Positions 9,016 to 19,980 of a stretch of 64,000 nt of DNA are shown piece by piece. Position 1 is the stretch's first letter, and each line of letters opens with the position of its first letter. Under the pieces are notes generated by a model. The model was not told the DNA's origin. It was given only the letters and a program-made list of their open reading frames with translations, and made no database searches. Made by a program: the position numbers and the translations under genes. The stretch comes from Pseudomonas bohemica (GTDB taxonomy: Bacteria; Pseudomonadota; Gammaproteobacteria; Pseudomonadales; Pseudomonadaceae), in assembly GCF_002934685.1 (NCBI RefSeq), contig NZ_NKHL01000104.1:1-64000 (forward strand). The letters run 5' to 3'.

Positions 9016-10509
9016 CTACATCAGCCGCTTGCGTTCGCTGGATGGCGCTATCCCTAGAGACTCGCGGTATTTGGCGACTGTGCGACGGGCCACTTGAATG
9101 CCTTGTGCCTCCAGTAAACCAGCGATCTTGCTGTCACTCAACGGCTTTTTCTGATTTTCCGCGGCAACCAGTTTTTTGATGATCGCGCGGATGGCGGTGG
9201 ACGAGCATTCGCCGCCTTCGGAGGTGCTGACGTGGCTGGAAAAAAAATACTTCAGTTCGTAAATGCCACGGGGGGTATGCATGAATTTTTGCGTGGTGAC
9301 GCGGGAAATCGTCGATTCGTGCATGCCCACCGCCTCGGCGATGTCATGCAACACCAAGGGTTTCATCGCCTCGTCGCCGTATTCGAGGAAGCCCCGTTGA
9401 TGCTCGACGATCTGCGTGGCGACTTTCATCAGAGTTTCGTTGCGGCTTTGCAGGCTTTTGATGAACCAGCGCGCTTCCTGCAGCTGGTTGCGCATGAAAG
9501 TGTTGTCGGCGCTGGTGTCGGCACGGCGCACGAAGCCGGCATACTGCGGGTTGACGCGCAGGCGCGGCACGGCCTCCTGATTGAGTTCGACCAGCCAGCG
9601 TTCGTTGTCTTTGCGCACGATTACATCGGGAACGACGTATTCGGCTTCGCTGGACTCGATCTGTGAGCCCGGGCGCGGATTGAGGCTCTGCACCAGCTCG
9701 ATGACCTGGCGCAGGTCGTCTTCCTTGATCTTCATGCGACGCATCAGTTGCGCGTAGTCGCGGCTGCCGAGCAGGTCGATGTAATCGCTGACCAGTCGCT
9801 GTGCTTCGGCGAGCCATTTGGTCTTGGCGGGGAGCTGACGCAGTTGCAGCAGCAGGCATTCGCTAAGGGTGCGGGCGCCGACACCGGCAGGTTCGAATTG
9901 CTGGATGCGGTGCAGCACGGCCTCGATTTCATCAAGTTCGATGTCGAGCTCCGGGTCGAAGGCGTCCAGCAACTCCTCAAGCGATTCGTCGAGGTAACCC
10001 TGATTGTTGATGCAGTCGATGAGCGTAACCGCGATCAGGCGATCGGTATCGGACATCGGCGCCAGGTTCAGCTGCCAGAGCAGGTGGCTTTGCAGACTCT
10101 CGCCGACCGATGTGCGGGTGGTGAAGTCCCACTCGTCATCATCGTTGCTGGGCAGGCTGCTGGCGCTGGTCTGATAGATGTCTTCCCAAGCGGTGTCCAC
10201 AGGCAATTCATTGGGAATGCGCTCGCTCCATTCGCCGTCTTCCAGATTATCGACCGTGGGGGCAGCTTCCTGATACGTGGGTTCCTGAACGTCGGGATTG
10301 GGCTTTTGCTCGATGTTGTCGGCCATGGGATCGACGTTGTCGAAGTCGTCGCCCTCTTCCTGGCGCTCCAGCATAGGATTGGACTCCAGTGCCTCCTGAA
10401 TTTCCTGTTGGAGATCCAGTGTCGACAGTTGGAGTAAGCGGATGGCCTGTTGCAGCTGCGGCGTCATCGTCAGCTGCTGGCCCATTCTCAAGACTAGCGA
10501 AGGTTTCAT
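9016..10509 (-). CDS. rpoN: RNA polymerase sigma-54 factor
   Basis: RpoN directs RNA polymerase to -24/-12 promoters and needs AAA+ activators. The 497-residue protein has the glutamine- and leucine-rich region I at the N terminus ([19 protein letters not shown] type, residues 9-27). An acidic region II (about 50-130), the core-binding domain and the C-terminal RpoN box [10 protein letters not shown] (about 474-483) follow. Immediately downstream are hpf, ptsN, rapZ and ptsO, whose products modulate nitrogen and carbon responses. lptB lies 189 bases upstream on the same strand. Confidence 0.98.
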   Translation of the reverse strand: MKPSLVLRMGQQLTMTPQLQQAIRLLQLSTLDLQQEIQEALESNPMLERQEEGDDFDNVDPMADNIEQKPNPDVQEPTYQEAAPTVDNLEDGEWSERIPNELPVDTAWEDIYQTSASSLPSNDDDEWDFTTRTSVGESLQSHLLWQLNLAPMSDTDRLIAVTLIDCINNQGYLDESLEELLDAFDPELDIELDEIEAVLHRIQQFEPAGVGARTLSECLLLQLRQLPAKTKWLAEAQRLVSDYIDLLGSRDYAQLMRRMKIKEDDLRQVIELVQSLNPRPGSQIESSEAEYVVPDVIVRKDNERWLVELNQEAVPRLRVNPQYAGFVRRADTSADNTFMRNQLQEARWFIKSLQSRNETLMKVATQIVEHQRGFLEYGDEAMKPLVLHDIAEAVGMHESTISRVTTQKFMHTPRGIYELKYFFSSHVSTSEGGECSSTAIRAIIKKLVAAENQKKPLSDSKIAGLLEAQGIQVARRTVAKYRESLGIAPSSERKRLM

Positions 10510-10698
10510 GACAGGGGCTTAACACCTTATTCGCCGGCGCACATGCGCGCCATCCACTACTAGGGCGCCTGGGCGCCAACTTAAGCAAATTATATGCCTG
10601 AAACCTGAGTGTTTGCCTAGGGTGTGATGACAATTATTGCGAGGTTGGCGATGAGGCGTATGTTGCGATCGCCGGCCAACCCCTTGTCATCGTCCTGT

Positions 10699-11424
10699 TT
10701 ACAGGCGGAACTCGTGGCCGAGATACACTTCCTTCACCAACTGGTTGGCCAGGATGGTTTCGGCGTCGCCCTCTGCGATCAGCTGCCCGTCATTGACAAT
10801 GTAGGCAGTTTCGCAGATGTCGAGGGTCTCACGGACGTTGTGGTCGGTGATCAGGACGCCGATGCCCTTAGCCTTGAGATGGTAGATGATTTGCTTGATA
10901 TCGCCCACGGAGATCGGGTCGACGCCGGCAAAGGGCTCGTCCAGCAGGATGAACTTCGGCGATGTCGCCAGGGCTCGCGCGATTTCTACACGGCGGCGTT
11001 CACCGCCGGACAGGCTCATGCCGAGGTTGTCGCGGATGTGCGTGATGTGGAATTCCTGCAGCAGGCTTTCCAGCTCCTTGCGGCGTCCGGCGCGGTCGAG
11101 TTCCTTGCGGGTCTCGAGGATGGCCATTATGTTGTCCGACACCGACAGTTTGCGGAAGATGGAGGCTTCTTGCGGCAGATAGCCGATACCGGCGCGGGCG
11201 CGACCGTGCATGGGCTGGTGGCTGACGTCCTGATCGTCGATCAGCACGCGGCCCTGGTCGGCTTGAACCAGGCCGACGATCATATAGAAGCAGGTGGTCT
11301 TGCCGGCACCGTTGGGACCCAGCAGGCCAACAATCTGACCGCTGTCGATGGACAGGCTGACGTCGCGTACGACCTGTCGGCTTTTATAGGCCTTGGCCAG
11401 GTGTTGGGCTTTCAGCGTCGCCAT
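10699..11424 (-). CDS. lptB: LptB, ATPase of the lipopolysaccharide export system
   Basis: LptB powers extraction of LPS from the inner membrane with LptF/LptG. The 241-residue ABC protein has Walker [10 protein letters not shown] (36-44), signature [15 protein letters not shown] and Walker [14 protein letters not shown]. Its start codon overlaps the lptA stop by one base (TAATG), indicating translational coupling in the kdsD-kdsC-lptC-lptA-lptB operon. It is cytoplasmic and peripheral to the inner membrane. Confidence 0.97.
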   Translation of the reverse strand: MATLKAQHLAKAYKSRQVVRDVSLSIDSGQIVGLLGPNGAGKTTCFYMIVGLVQADQGRVLIDDQDVSHQPMHGRARAGIGYLPQEASIFRKLSVSDNIMAILETRKELDRAGRRKELESLLQEFHITHIRDNLGMSLSGGERRRVEIARALATSPKFILLDEPFAGVDPISVGDIKQIIYHLKAKGIGVLITDHNVRETLDICETAYIVNDGQLIAEGDAETILANQLVKEVYLGHEFRL

Positions 11425-11972
11425 TACTGGGCCTTCTGCTGGTCGGTTTTCTTTTTCGGCTGGATCACCATATCGACACGTGGGCGAGCCTCAGTGACCT
11501 TGCTGCCTGTGGCACGTCCGGCACTGGCCAGCTTCCTGACTGTGTCATAGACGATCTTCTCGCCCTGGGTGGTGTTGTTGTCCTTGTCGATCACCTTGGC
11601 CTTGTCGATCAGTACGATCCGGTTTTGCGGCGCATGGTACTGGATCGTCACGCCCCAGCCCTGAACGGGTTTCGGGTCGCCGGCAGTCTGCAGTTGCTCG
11701 AAGTAGGCCAGGTTACCTACCGAGGTCACGACGTCGATGTCGCCTTGGGGCGTGCGCGTCATGGTCACCTTGTTGCCGGTGACCTTCATCGAGCCTTGAG
11801 TGATGACAACGTTGCCTGTGTAGGTCGCGATACCTTGCTTGTCGTCCAGTTGAGCATCGTCCGCCTGAACACGGATAGGCTGATCCTGATCGTTCGGCAG
11901 AGCCCAGGCGCTCACGCTTCCCAGTGCTGCGCCCAGGCCGAGCAAAATAGGGAGGGTTTTAAGGAGCCTCAT
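11424..11972 (-). CDS. lptA: LptA (LptH), periplasmic LPS transport bridge protein
   Basis: This protein forms the periplasmic bridge that passes LPS from LptC to LptD/E. The 182-residue product has a Sec signal peptide (hydrophobic residues about 7-24, cleavage after the SAWA segment). An OstA/LptA beta-jellyroll domain follows, beginning near the [13 protein letters not shown] segment. In P. aeruginosa the orthologue is called LptH. The C terminus is Lys/Gln-rich. It overlaps lptC by 14 bases and lptB by one base. Confidence 0.95.
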   Translation of the reverse strand: MRLLKTLPILLGLGAALGSVSAWALPNDQDQPIRVQADDAQLDDKQGIATYTGNVVITQGSMKVTGNKVTMTRTPQGDIDVVTSVGNLAYFEQLQTAGDPKPVQGWGVTIQYHAPQNRIVLIDKAKVIDKDNNTTQGEKIVYDTVRKLASAGRATGSKVTEARPRVDMVIQPKKKTDQQKAQ

Positions 11973-12531
11973 ACTGTCCTCTTGCGTTCGATAGCAGGTG
12001 TATCCTGCTTTCTTTTAGATAGGCTTTCATACCCGTACCGGTGCTCACGCCGTTGAAGCCGTCGATTCTAACGGGTTGAGCGGTTTCCGCATATTGCTTC
12101 TGAGGGAAGACAGTCATGCGGGTGCTGGTGATGATGGTGGTGCGTTTCTTTTCGTCAGTGCGGTTGATGCGAACCTGATCGATCAGCTCGACGTGGTCAC
12201 CACCGGGCGACACCTCGGCGCGCACGCTCTGGACGTGCCAAGGAAACTCCGAGCCGCGAAACATCTGCAGCACGGGAGTGGTCATCAGCGTGACGTCGGT
12301 GGCCTTCAGATGCTCGACCTTGTCGGCGGTCATGTCGTACTGCATCGCGCCGTCGGGCAGGTACTGAATGCTGTGGGCGTTCATCGCGTAGTAGTCAATG
12401 GCGCTCTCATCGACGGCAGCCTTTGGCTGGTCCATGAAGCTTTCCGGGCTGATATTCCAGTAGCCGGCCGCCGCGAGCAGCAGCGCCAGCACGCCGAAGA
12501 TCAGGAATGTACGAATTCTTTTGCTCAGCAT
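11959..12531 (-). CDS. lptC: LptC, inner-membrane LPS transport protein
   Basis: LptC accepts LPS from LptB2FG and hands it to LptA. The ATG at 12531 gives a 190-residue bitopic protein with one N-terminal transmembrane helix (about residues 7-24) and a periplasmic jellyroll domain. A longer frame from 12585 would overlap kdsC and add an 18-residue unsupported extension. The gene lies 10 bases after kdsC and overlaps lptA by 14 bases. Confidence 0.94.
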   Translation of the reverse strand: MLSKRIRTFLIFGVLALLLAAAGYWNISPESFMDQPKAAVDESAIDYYAMNAHSIQYLPDGAMQYDMTADKVEHLKATDVTLMTTPVLQMFRGSEFPWHVQSVRAEVSPGGDHVELIDQVRINRTDEKKRTTIITSTRMTVFPQKQYAETAQPVRIDGFNGVSTGTGMKAYLKESRIHLLSNARGQYEAP

Positions 12532-12541
12532 AAATCCACTT

Positions 12542-13075
12542 CTATAAGTAGGCGGCGTGGGCCGCTTCGAGATTGCCCTGAGCATTCAGGATCAACTCGC
12601 AGAATTCCCGGGCCGCGCCTTCGCCGCCCCGTGCCTGGGTGGTGCCATGGGCATGCTGGCGGACGAATCCGGCGGCATTGGCGACCGCCATGCCCAGGCC
12701 TACCCGGCGAATGACCGGCAGGTCCGGCAGGTCGTCACCTAGATAGGCCACTTGTTCGTAGCTTAGGTTCAGTTGCTGCAAAAGCTCGTCGAGCACCACC
12801 AGTTTGTCTTCGCGGCCTTGATAAAGGTGGGCGATGCCCAGGTTTTTCGCGCGACGCTCAACCACAGGCGTCTTGCGTCCACTGATGATGGCGGTGGCGA
12901 CACCCGAGTTGATCAGCATCTTGATGCCTTGACCGTCCAGGGTGTTGAAAGTCTTGAACTCGCTGCCGTCTTCGAGGAAGTACAGGCGGCCGTCGGTCAG
13001 CACGCCGTCGACATCGAAAACCGCCAGTTTGATCTGTTTGCCGCGTTGCAGCAGTTCGTCGTTATTAGCGCTCAT
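12542..13075 (-). CDS. kdsC: 3-deoxy-D-manno-octulosonate 8-phosphate phosphatase
   Basis: KdsC removes phosphate from KDO 8-phosphate to give KDO for the LPS inner core. The 177-residue HAD-superfamily protein has the nucleophile motif FDVDGVLTDG (about residues 19-28), the ISGRKTP threonine/serine region and the GDDLPDLPV motif III/IV. It lacks a cap domain, as expected for tetrameric KdsC. It begins one base after the kdsD stop, so the two KDO enzymes and the Lpt genes form one operon. Confidence 0.96.
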   Translation of the reverse strand: MSANNDELLQRGKQIKLAVFDVDGVLTDGRLYFLEDGSEFKTFNTLDGQGIKMLINSGVATAIISGRKTPVVERRAKNLGIAHLYQGREDKLVVLDELLQQLNLSYEQVAYLGDDLPDLPVIRRVGLGMAVANAAGFVRQHAHGTTQARGGEGAAREFCELILNAQGNLEAAHAAYL

Positions 13076-14050
13076 TTACATCACTCCCGCGCGCAGCAGA
13101 TCACCAAGGTTGAACGCACCGACCGGATAGTCCTTCTCGTCGACCACGATCAGCGCGCCGATATTGTTGTCTTCCATGATTTTCAGGGCCTCGGCCGCCA
13201 GCATTTCACCGCGCACGGTTTTGCCGTGCACGGTCATGACATCGTCGATGGTCGCCTGGCGGATATCGATGTCGCGATCCAGGGTCCGGCGCAGGTCGCC
13301 GTCGGTGAAGATCCCGGCCAGACGGCCATCGGCGTCGACGATGGCGGTCATGCCCAGGCCCTTGCGGGTCATTTCCATCAGCGAGTCGCGCAGTGGCGTG
13401 CCACGAGCCACTTGGGGCAGTTCAGCGCCGGTATGCATCACGTGCTCGACCTTGAGCAGCAGACGACGCCCCAACGCGCCGCCAGGATGCGAGAACGCGA
13501 AGTCTTCGGCAGTGAAGCCGCGTGCATCCAGCAGGGCGACCGCCAGCGCGTCACCCATGACCAGTGCAGCGGTGGTCGATGAAGTTGGCGCCAGATTCAA
13601 CGGGCAGGCTTCTTTTTCGACGCGTGCATTGAGATTGATGTCAGCCGCCTTCGCCAGTGTCGACTCGGCATTGCCGGTCAGGCTGATCAGCTTGATGCCC
13701 AGGCGTTTGATCAGGGGAAGAAGAGTGACGATCTCGGCGGTGCTGCCTGAATTCGACAGCGCCAGGATGATGTCGGCGCTGGTGATCATGCCCATGTCGC
13801 CATGGCTCGCTTCGGCCGGATGTACGAAAAAGGCCGGGGTGCCGGTGCTGGCCAGGGTGGCGGCAATTTTTTTTCCGATGTGCCCGGATTTGCCCATGCC
13901 GACCACGACCACGCGGCCCTGGCTTGCCAGAATCATCTCGCAAGCGCTTACGAAATCTGCATCGATGTGAGCAAGCACACCTTCCACGGCCTCAATTTCC
14001 AGGCGGATGGTGCGCTGTGCAGATTGGATCAGGTCGCGAGCGTTGGTCAT
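13076..14050 (-). CDS. kdsD: arabinose 5-phosphate isomerase
   Basis: KdsD converts ribulose 5-phosphate to arabinose 5-phosphate, the precursor of KDO. From the ATG at 14050 the product is 324 residues: an N-terminal SIS domain with the VVGMGKSGHIGKK and ALSNSGSTAEI motifs, then two CBS domains. A longer frame from 14113 would add 21 residues with no family match. It is the first gene of the kdsD-kdsC-lptC-lptA-lptB operon and diverges from mlaF across a 313-bp spacer. Confidence 0.95.
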   Translation of the reverse strand: MTNARDLIQSAQRTIRLEIEAVEGVLAHIDADFVSACEMILASQGRVVVVGMGKSGHIGKKIAATLASTGTPAFFVHPAEASHGDMGMITSADIILALSNSGSTAEIVTLLPLIKRLGIKLISLTGNAESTLAKAADINLNARVEKEACPLNLAPTSSTTAALVMGDALAVALLDARGFTAEDFAFSHPGGALGRRLLLKVEHVMHTGAELPQVARGTPLRDSLMEMTRKGLGMTAIVDADGRLAGIFTDGDLRRTLDRDIDIRQATIDDVMTVHGKTVRGEMLAAEALKIMEDNNIGALIVVDEKDYPVGAFNLGDLLRAGVM

Positions 14051-14363
14051 ATCAGGAAAGGGTCGGTCGGGGGAAAAGGCCGGGATTATAGCGACAATGT
14101 TCAAAAGCCTCACGCTTCATCGTCGCTCTTTGTTCATAGAATCTCTCGGTCCGTCAGTTCCTGTTCAGCAGATGGCCGCATTCCGTGCAGGAAATTTCCA
14201 CTGGCGTCGAAATATTTCTCCCTGATTGCGACTTGCCGTGTTGGAGCTTTGGCGTCGTACGACAGCGGTGTTATAGTTCGCCGCTTGTTCGGCCCCTCCA
14301 GACAGTGTGTCGTTCGTCAAGGACGCGACATCTGAGAGACAGGCTGCATCGCAAGGAGTTTAG
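14051..14363. other. divergent regulatory spacer between kdsD and mlaF
   Basis: This 313-bp stretch has no credible gene. It must carry promoters for two divergent envelope operons. A sigma-70-like promoter toward mlaF is readable at 14249-14277; none toward kdsD stood out. Confidence 0.6.
14249..14277 (+). promoter_or_regulatory. probable mlaF operon promoter
   Basis: TTGGCG (14249-14254) and TATAGT (14272-14277) are separated by an optimal 17 bp. The predicted start lies about 80 bases before the mlaF ATG. Confidence 0.55.
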
Positions 14364-15173
14364 ATGAGTGCCGATAACGCCTACGCGGTCGAATTGAAGG
14401 GTGTGTCCTTCAAACGCGGTACGCGCAGCATCTTCAATAATGTGGACATCCACATCCCCCGGGGCAAAGTCACCGGCATCATGGGGCCGTCGGGCAGTGG
14501 TAAAACCACGCTGCTGCGGCTGATGGGAGCACAACTGCGTCCGAGCAGCGGCGAGGTTTGGGTCAATGGCCAGAACCTGCCGAAGCTATCGCGCAGCGAT
14601 CTTTTCGACGCTCGCAAGCAGATGGGAGTCCTGTTCCAGAGCGGTGCGCTGTTCACCGATCTGGACGTATTCGAAAACGTGGCCTTCCCGCTACGGGTTC
14701 ACACCAAGCTGCCAGAGGACATGATTCGCGACATCGTGCTGCTGAAGTTGCAGGCGGTAGGTCTGCGCGGCGCGGTCGAATTGATGCCCGATGAGCTGTC
14801 CGGCGGTATGAAACGACGCGTTGCGCTGGCGCGGGCGATTGCGCTGGACCCGCAGATTCTCATGTACGACGAGCCATTCGTGGGGCAGGACCCGATCGCC
14901 ATGGGGGTGTTGGTGCGCCTGATCCGGCTGCTCAACGATGCGCTGGGCATCACCAGTGTCGTGGTGTCTCACGATCTGGCCGAGACGGCGAGCATTGCTG
15001 ACTATCTATATGTGGTCGGTGACGGTCAGGTTCTGGGGCAGGGTACGCCGCAGGAACTGATGCAGTCGGATAACCCGCGCATCCGTCAGTTCATGACAGG
15101 GGATCCAGACGGCCCCGTGCCTTTTCACTATCCGGCACCGGATTATCGCGAAGATCTTTTGGGGAAGCGCTGA
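14364..15173 (+). CDS. mlaF: MlaF, ATPase of the phospholipid asymmetry (Mla/Ttg2) transporter
   Basis: MlaF energises the MlaFEDB inner-membrane complex that moves phospholipids between the outer and inner membranes; in pseudomonads the locus is also called ttg2. The 269-residue ABC protein has Walker [10 protein letters not shown] (about 41-49), signature [16 protein letters not shown] and Walker [14 protein letters not shown]. It heads a six-gene series with mlaE, mlaD, mlaC, mlaB and ibaG; its stop overlaps the mlaE start by one base. An AAGGAG site precedes the ATG. Confidence 0.96.
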   Translation: MSADNAYAVELKGVSFKRGTRSIFNNVDIHIPRGKVTGIMGPSGSGKTTLLRLMGAQLRPSSGEVWVNGQNLPKLSRSDLFDARKQMGVLFQSGALFTDLDVFENVAFPLRVHTKLPEDMIRDIVLLKLQAVGLRGAVELMPDELSGGMKRRVALARAIALDPQILMYDEPFVGQDPIAMGVLVRLIRLLNDALGITSVVVSHDLAETASIADYLYVVGDGQVLGQGTPQELMQSDNPRIRQFMTGDPDGPVPFHYPAPDYREDLLGKR

Positions 15174-15970
15174 TGCGCAGAAAGTCATTGATGGATCGTG
15201 TTCGCCTGATGGGGCGCTCCGCGATCGATATTGTTGCAGTGCTGGGGCGTTCGGGGATTTTTCTGGTTCATGCCTTGCTCGGGCGAGGCGGAATCGGCGG
15301 CGGTTTCCAACTGTTGGTTCGCCAGCTTTACTCGGTTGGCGTGATGTCGCTGGCGATCATCGTCGTGTCCGGTGTGTTCATCGGCATGGTGTTGGCGCTG
15401 CAGGGCTTCAGTATTCTCGCCCAGTACGGTTCCGAGCAGGCGGTCGGCCAGATGGTTGCTCTGACCCTGCTGCGCGAGCTCGGCCCGGTGGTGACGGCTT
15501 TGCTGTTCGCCGGTCGTGCGGGTTCGGCGCTGACGGCCGAGATCGGCAACATGAAGTCCACCGAGCAGTTGTCCAGCCTGGAAATGATCGGCGTCGACCC
15601 ATTGAAGTACATTGCCGCGCCGCGTCTATGGGCCGGTTTCATCTCATTGCCGGTGCTGGCCCTCATTTTCAGTGTTGTCGGCATCTGGGGCGGCTCGTGG
15701 GTCGCGGTCGATTGGCTGGGCGTCTACGAGGGTTCCTTCTGGGCGAACATGCAGAACAGCGTCTCGTTCCCTAACGACGTGATCAACGGTGTCATCAAAA
15801 GCGTCGTCTTCGCCTTTGTGGTCACTTGGATTGCCGTGTTCCAAGGCTATGACTGCGAGCCCACTTCAGAGGGGATCAGTCGCGCCACGACCAAGACCGT
15901 GGTTTACGCCTCATTGGCCGTACTGGGCCTGGACTTTATTATGACCGCCTTGATGTTTGGAGACTTCTGA
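15173..15970 (+). CDS. mlaE: MlaE, permease of the Mla phospholipid transporter
   Basis: MlaE is the integral-membrane permease of the MlaFEDB complex. The 265-residue protein of the MlaE/PF02405 family has an N-terminal amphipathic segment and about five hydrophobic helices. Conserved stretches include GMVLALQGF, the [30 protein letters not shown] coupling region near residue 98-123, and the C-terminal [12 protein letters not shown] segment. It overlaps mlaF and mlaD by one base at each end, consistent with tight stoichiometric expression. Confidence 0.96.
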   Translation: MRRKSLMDRVRLMGRSAIDIVAVLGRSGIFLVHALLGRGGIGGGFQLLVRQLYSVGVMSLAIIVVSGVFIGMVLALQGFSILAQYGSEQAVGQMVALTLLRELGPVVTALLFAGRAGSALTAEIGNMKSTEQLSSLEMIGVDPLKYIAAPRLWAGFISLPVLALIFSVVGIWGGSWVAVDWLGVYEGSFWANMQNSVSFPNDVINGVIKSVVFAFVVTWIAVFQGYDCEPTSEGISRATTKTVVYASLAVLGLDFIMTALMFGDF

Positions 15971-16437
15971 TGCAAAACCGCACCCTCGAAACCGGTGTCG
16001 GCCTATTCCTGCTGGCCGGGATCCTGGCTTTGCTGTTGCTCGCCCTGCGCGTCAGCGGTCTGAGCGCCAGCACGACCAACGACAGTTATAAACTTTATGC
16101 AAATTTTGACAATATCGCCGGTTTGACTGTCAGAGCGAAGGTGACCATGGCCGGTGTGACCATCGGCAAGGTCACAGCAATCGATCTGGACCACGATACC
16201 TTCACCGGCCGCGTAACCATGGAAGTCAACAAGAAGGTCAATAACCTGCCTTCGGACTCCACCGCCTCCATTCTCACCGCAGGCTTGCTGGGCGAGAAAT
16301 ATGTTGGCATCAGCGTGGGTGGCGACGAGCAGTTGTTGAAGGACGGCGGCACGATTCATGACACCCAGTCGTCGCTGGTACTCGAGGACCTGATCGGTAA
16401 ATTCCTGCTTAATACGGTCAATAAAGACGCCAAATGA
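15970..16437 (+). CDS. mlaD: MlaD, MCE-domain substrate-binding subunit
   Basis: MlaD is anchored in the inner membrane and forms a hexameric ring through which phospholipids pass. The 155-residue protein has one N-terminal transmembrane helix (about residues 11-31) and one MCE domain. The domain includes the conserved GLTVRAKVTMAGVTIGKV-type stretch near 50-67 and the LLGEKYVGI segment. It starts on the mlaE stop and is followed by mlaC within the same operon. Confidence 0.96.
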   Translation: MQNRTLETGVGLFLLAGILALLLLALRVSGLSASTTNDSYKLYANFDNIAGLTVRAKVTMAGVTIGKVTAIDLDHDTFTGRVTMEVNKKVNNLPSDSTASILTAGLLGEKYVGISVGGDEQLLKDGGTIHDTQSSLVLEDLIGKFLLNTVNKDAK

Positions 16438-16448
16438 GGAAGCTGTTC

Positions 16449-17090
16449 ATGATCTCTACCTTGCGACGTGGCCTGCTGGTACTGCTTGCAGCGCTGCCCT
16501 TGATGGCCAACGCGGCGGGCTCTGCGCACGATCTGGTGCAAGAAACGACCAACAAGATGCTGGCGGACCTGAGCGCTAATAAAGAAAAGTACAAGCAAGA
16601 CCCCAGCGCGTTTTACAGCGCGCTGAACACCATTGTAGGGCCAGTGGTTGATGCCGAAGGTATTTCCAGAAGCATCATGACGGTCAAGTATTCGCGCAAC
16701 GCAACGCCCGCGCAAATGCAGACCTTCGCGGAGAACTTCAAAAGAGGGCTGTTCCAGTTCTACGGCAACGCCTTGCTGGAATACAACAACCAGGGCATCT
16801 CGGTTGATCCGCCGAAAGATGAGTCGGGCGATCGCACCAGTGTCGGCATGACCGTCAAAGGTAGCAATGGCGCTGTTTACCCTGTGCAGTACACGCTGGA
16901 GAAGGTCAACGGCGAATGGAAGTTGCGCAACGTGATCATTAACGGCATCAACATCGGCAAGCTGTTCCGTGATCAGTTCGCCGACGCCATGCAGCGTAAT
17001 GGCAACAATCTGGACAAGACCATCAATGGCTGGGCTGGCGAAGTCGCCAAGGCCAAGGAAAAAACCGATGATGGCAAGGCTGCTCAATGA
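16449..17090 (+). CDS. mlaC: MlaC (Ttg2D), periplasmic phospholipid carrier
   Basis: MlaC shuttles phospholipids across the periplasm between the MlaA-porin complex and MlaFEDB. From ATG 16449 the product is 213 residues with a clear Sec signal peptide (hydrophobic core about 8-18, cleavage near the ANAA segment). The start at 16449 has GAGGAAG 6 bases upstream. The alternative ATG at 16434 overlaps the mlaD stop as ATGA and would add five residues; both are possible. The body matches the Tol-Toc/MlaC fold family. Confidence 0.93.
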   Translation: MISTLRRGLLVLLAALPLMANAAGSAHDLVQETTNKMLADLSANKEKYKQDPSAFYSALNTIVGPVVDAEGISRSIMTVKYSRNATPAQMQTFAENFKRGLFQFYGNALLEYNNQGISVDPPKDESGDRTSVGMTVKGSNGAVYPVQYTLEKVNGEWKLRNVIINGINIGKLFRDQFADAMQRNGNNLDKTINGWAGEVAKAKEKTDDGKAAQ

Positions 17091-17392
17091 CTGATGCATG
17101 CATCACTGCGATGGGCGGCGGCGAACTGAAACTGTTCGGCGTACTGGATTACCGCACCGGTCCGGCCCTGCGCGAGCAAGGGGCCGAGCTGATCAAGACC
17201 AGTGACGCGCCAGCGATCGTGCTGGACTGCTCGGAGGTCGAGAAGTCCAGCAGCGTGGGTCTCGCCCTGCTGCTAGGCTTCATGCGCGATGCCAAGGCCG
17301 CTGGCAAGTCAGTGACCGTTCGTGCGTTGCCTGAAGACATGCGCGAAATCGCCCAGGTGTCAGAGCTCACTGAGCTATTCGAACAACATTGA
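17087..17392 (+). CDS. mlaB: MlaB, STAS-domain regulator of the Mla transporter
   Basis: MlaB is a small cytoplasmic STAS protein that binds MlaF and stabilises the transporter. The 101-residue product begins inside the mlaC stop (ATGA overlap). It has the STAS core with the DCSEVEKSSSVGLALLLGF segment (about 46-64), where a serine lies at the position usually phosphorylated or phosphomimetic in STAS proteins. It is short but complete. A terminator follows, yet ibaG begins only about 115 bases later. Confidence 0.93.
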   Translation: MTDACITAMGGGELKLFGVLDYRTGPALREQGAELIKTSDAPAIVLDCSEVEKSSSVGLALLLGFMRDAKAAGKSVTVRALPEDMREIAQVSELTELFEQH

Positions 17393-17407
17393 TTGCTCTC
17401 ATCGATC

Positions 17408-17461
17408 AAGCCCCTCGTCCGGCTCCTATAAAGTAGGGTTCGCAACGAGAGGGCTTTTTTG
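17408..17461 (+). terminator. terminator after mlaB
   Basis: AAGCCCCTCGT (17408-17418) pairs with ACGAGAGGGCTT (17445-17456) with one bulge, followed by a T tract to 17461. The loop is long (26 bases). It ends the mla operon just before ibaG. Confidence 0.75.
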
Positions 17462-17506
17462 TATGATGGCCGACCCGCGCGCGTAGGGCGCCGATTGAGG
17501 TTAAGC

Positions 17507-19035
<1,529 letters not shown>

Positions 19036-19200
19036 CAGTGATCAGCGCCCCGTTGCCTGTATTACCTGCAGGCAGCGGGCCGCCGAGTAAAGGTTTTACC
19101 TTTTGAATCGTTTCACTTCGAGTCTTTGCCATCGACTCGAAGGTGGCCGGGCGCCGATTGCGACCCGACACGCGCTTGCTGATAAGGACTGACGTTTCCC

Positions 19201-19836
19201 ATGTTGACCATCGCACTGTCCAAGGGCCGAATTCTTGACGACACTCTGCCGCTCCTCGCTGCCGCGGGCATCGTGCCGACCGAGAATCCCGACAAGAGCC
19301 GCAAGTTGATCATTCCTACGACTCAGGACGACGTCCGTCTGCTCATCGTACGTGCGACCGATGTGCCGACTTATGTAGAACATGGCGCGGCCGATCTTGG
19401 CGTGGCGGGCAAAGACGTCTTGATGGAATACGGCGGCCAGGGCCTTTACGAGCCACTGGATCTGCAGATCGCCAAGTGCAAGCTGATGACCGCGGGCGCT
19501 GTCGGTGCTGCCGAGCCCAAAGGCCGTCTGCGCGTCGCTACCAAATTCGTCAATGTCGCCAAGCGTTACTACGCCGAGCAGGGCCGTCAGGTCGACATCA
19601 TCAAGCTGTACGGCTCCATGGAGCTGGCCCCGCTGGTGGGTCTGGCAGACAAGATCATAGATGTCGTCGATACCGGCAATACGCTGCGTGCTAACGGTCT
19701 TGAACCTCAGGACCTGATCGCGCACATCAGTTCGCGTCTCGTAGTCAACAAAGCTTCGATGAAAATGCAGCACGCCCGCATCCAGTCGTTGATCGATACC
19801 CTGCGCACTGCTGTGGAGTCGCGACACCGCGGTTGA
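19201..19836 (+). CDS. hisG: ATP phosphoribosyltransferase, short form
   Basis: HisG joins ATP and PRPP in the first step of histidine synthesis. At 211 residues it is the short form that lacks the C-terminal histidine-sensing domain. Short HisG proteins work with the regulatory subunit HisZ, which must be encoded elsewhere because it is not in this window. The PRPP-binding segment [13 protein letters not shown] lies near residues 157-169. hisD follows after 144 bases that contain a stem-loop. Confidence 0.97.
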   Translation: MLTIALSKGRILDDTLPLLAAAGIVPTENPDKSRKLIIPTTQDDVRLLIVRATDVPTYVEHGAADLGVAGKDVLMEYGGQGLYEPLDLQIAKCKLMTAGAVGAAEPKGRLRVATKFVNVAKRYYAEQGRQVDIIKLYGSMELAPLVGLADKIIDVVDTGNTLRANGLEPQDLIAHISSRLVVNKASMKMQHARIQSLIDTLRTAVESRHRG

Positions 19837-19843
19837 CTGTTTC

Positions 19844-19867
19844 GCGCGACCTTGAACAAGGTTGCGC
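19844..19867 (+). other. intercistronic stem-loop between hisG and hisD
   Basis: An 11-bp stem (19844-19854 with 19857-19867, one mismatch) with a two-base apex lies 8 bases after the hisG stop. No T tract follows, so it is not a standard terminator. It could stabilise or attenuate the hisG part of the message. Confidence 0.5.
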
Positions 19868-19980
19868 CCAGCTATCCGTGTCATAGCCAAATTTCTCAGG
19901 TGCCTGCGCGGATGGCTTGGTAGCTTAGGCTGCCGCTGTTCAAGGCATATGAGAAAACGCCAATCAATGAGGCTCACGCT

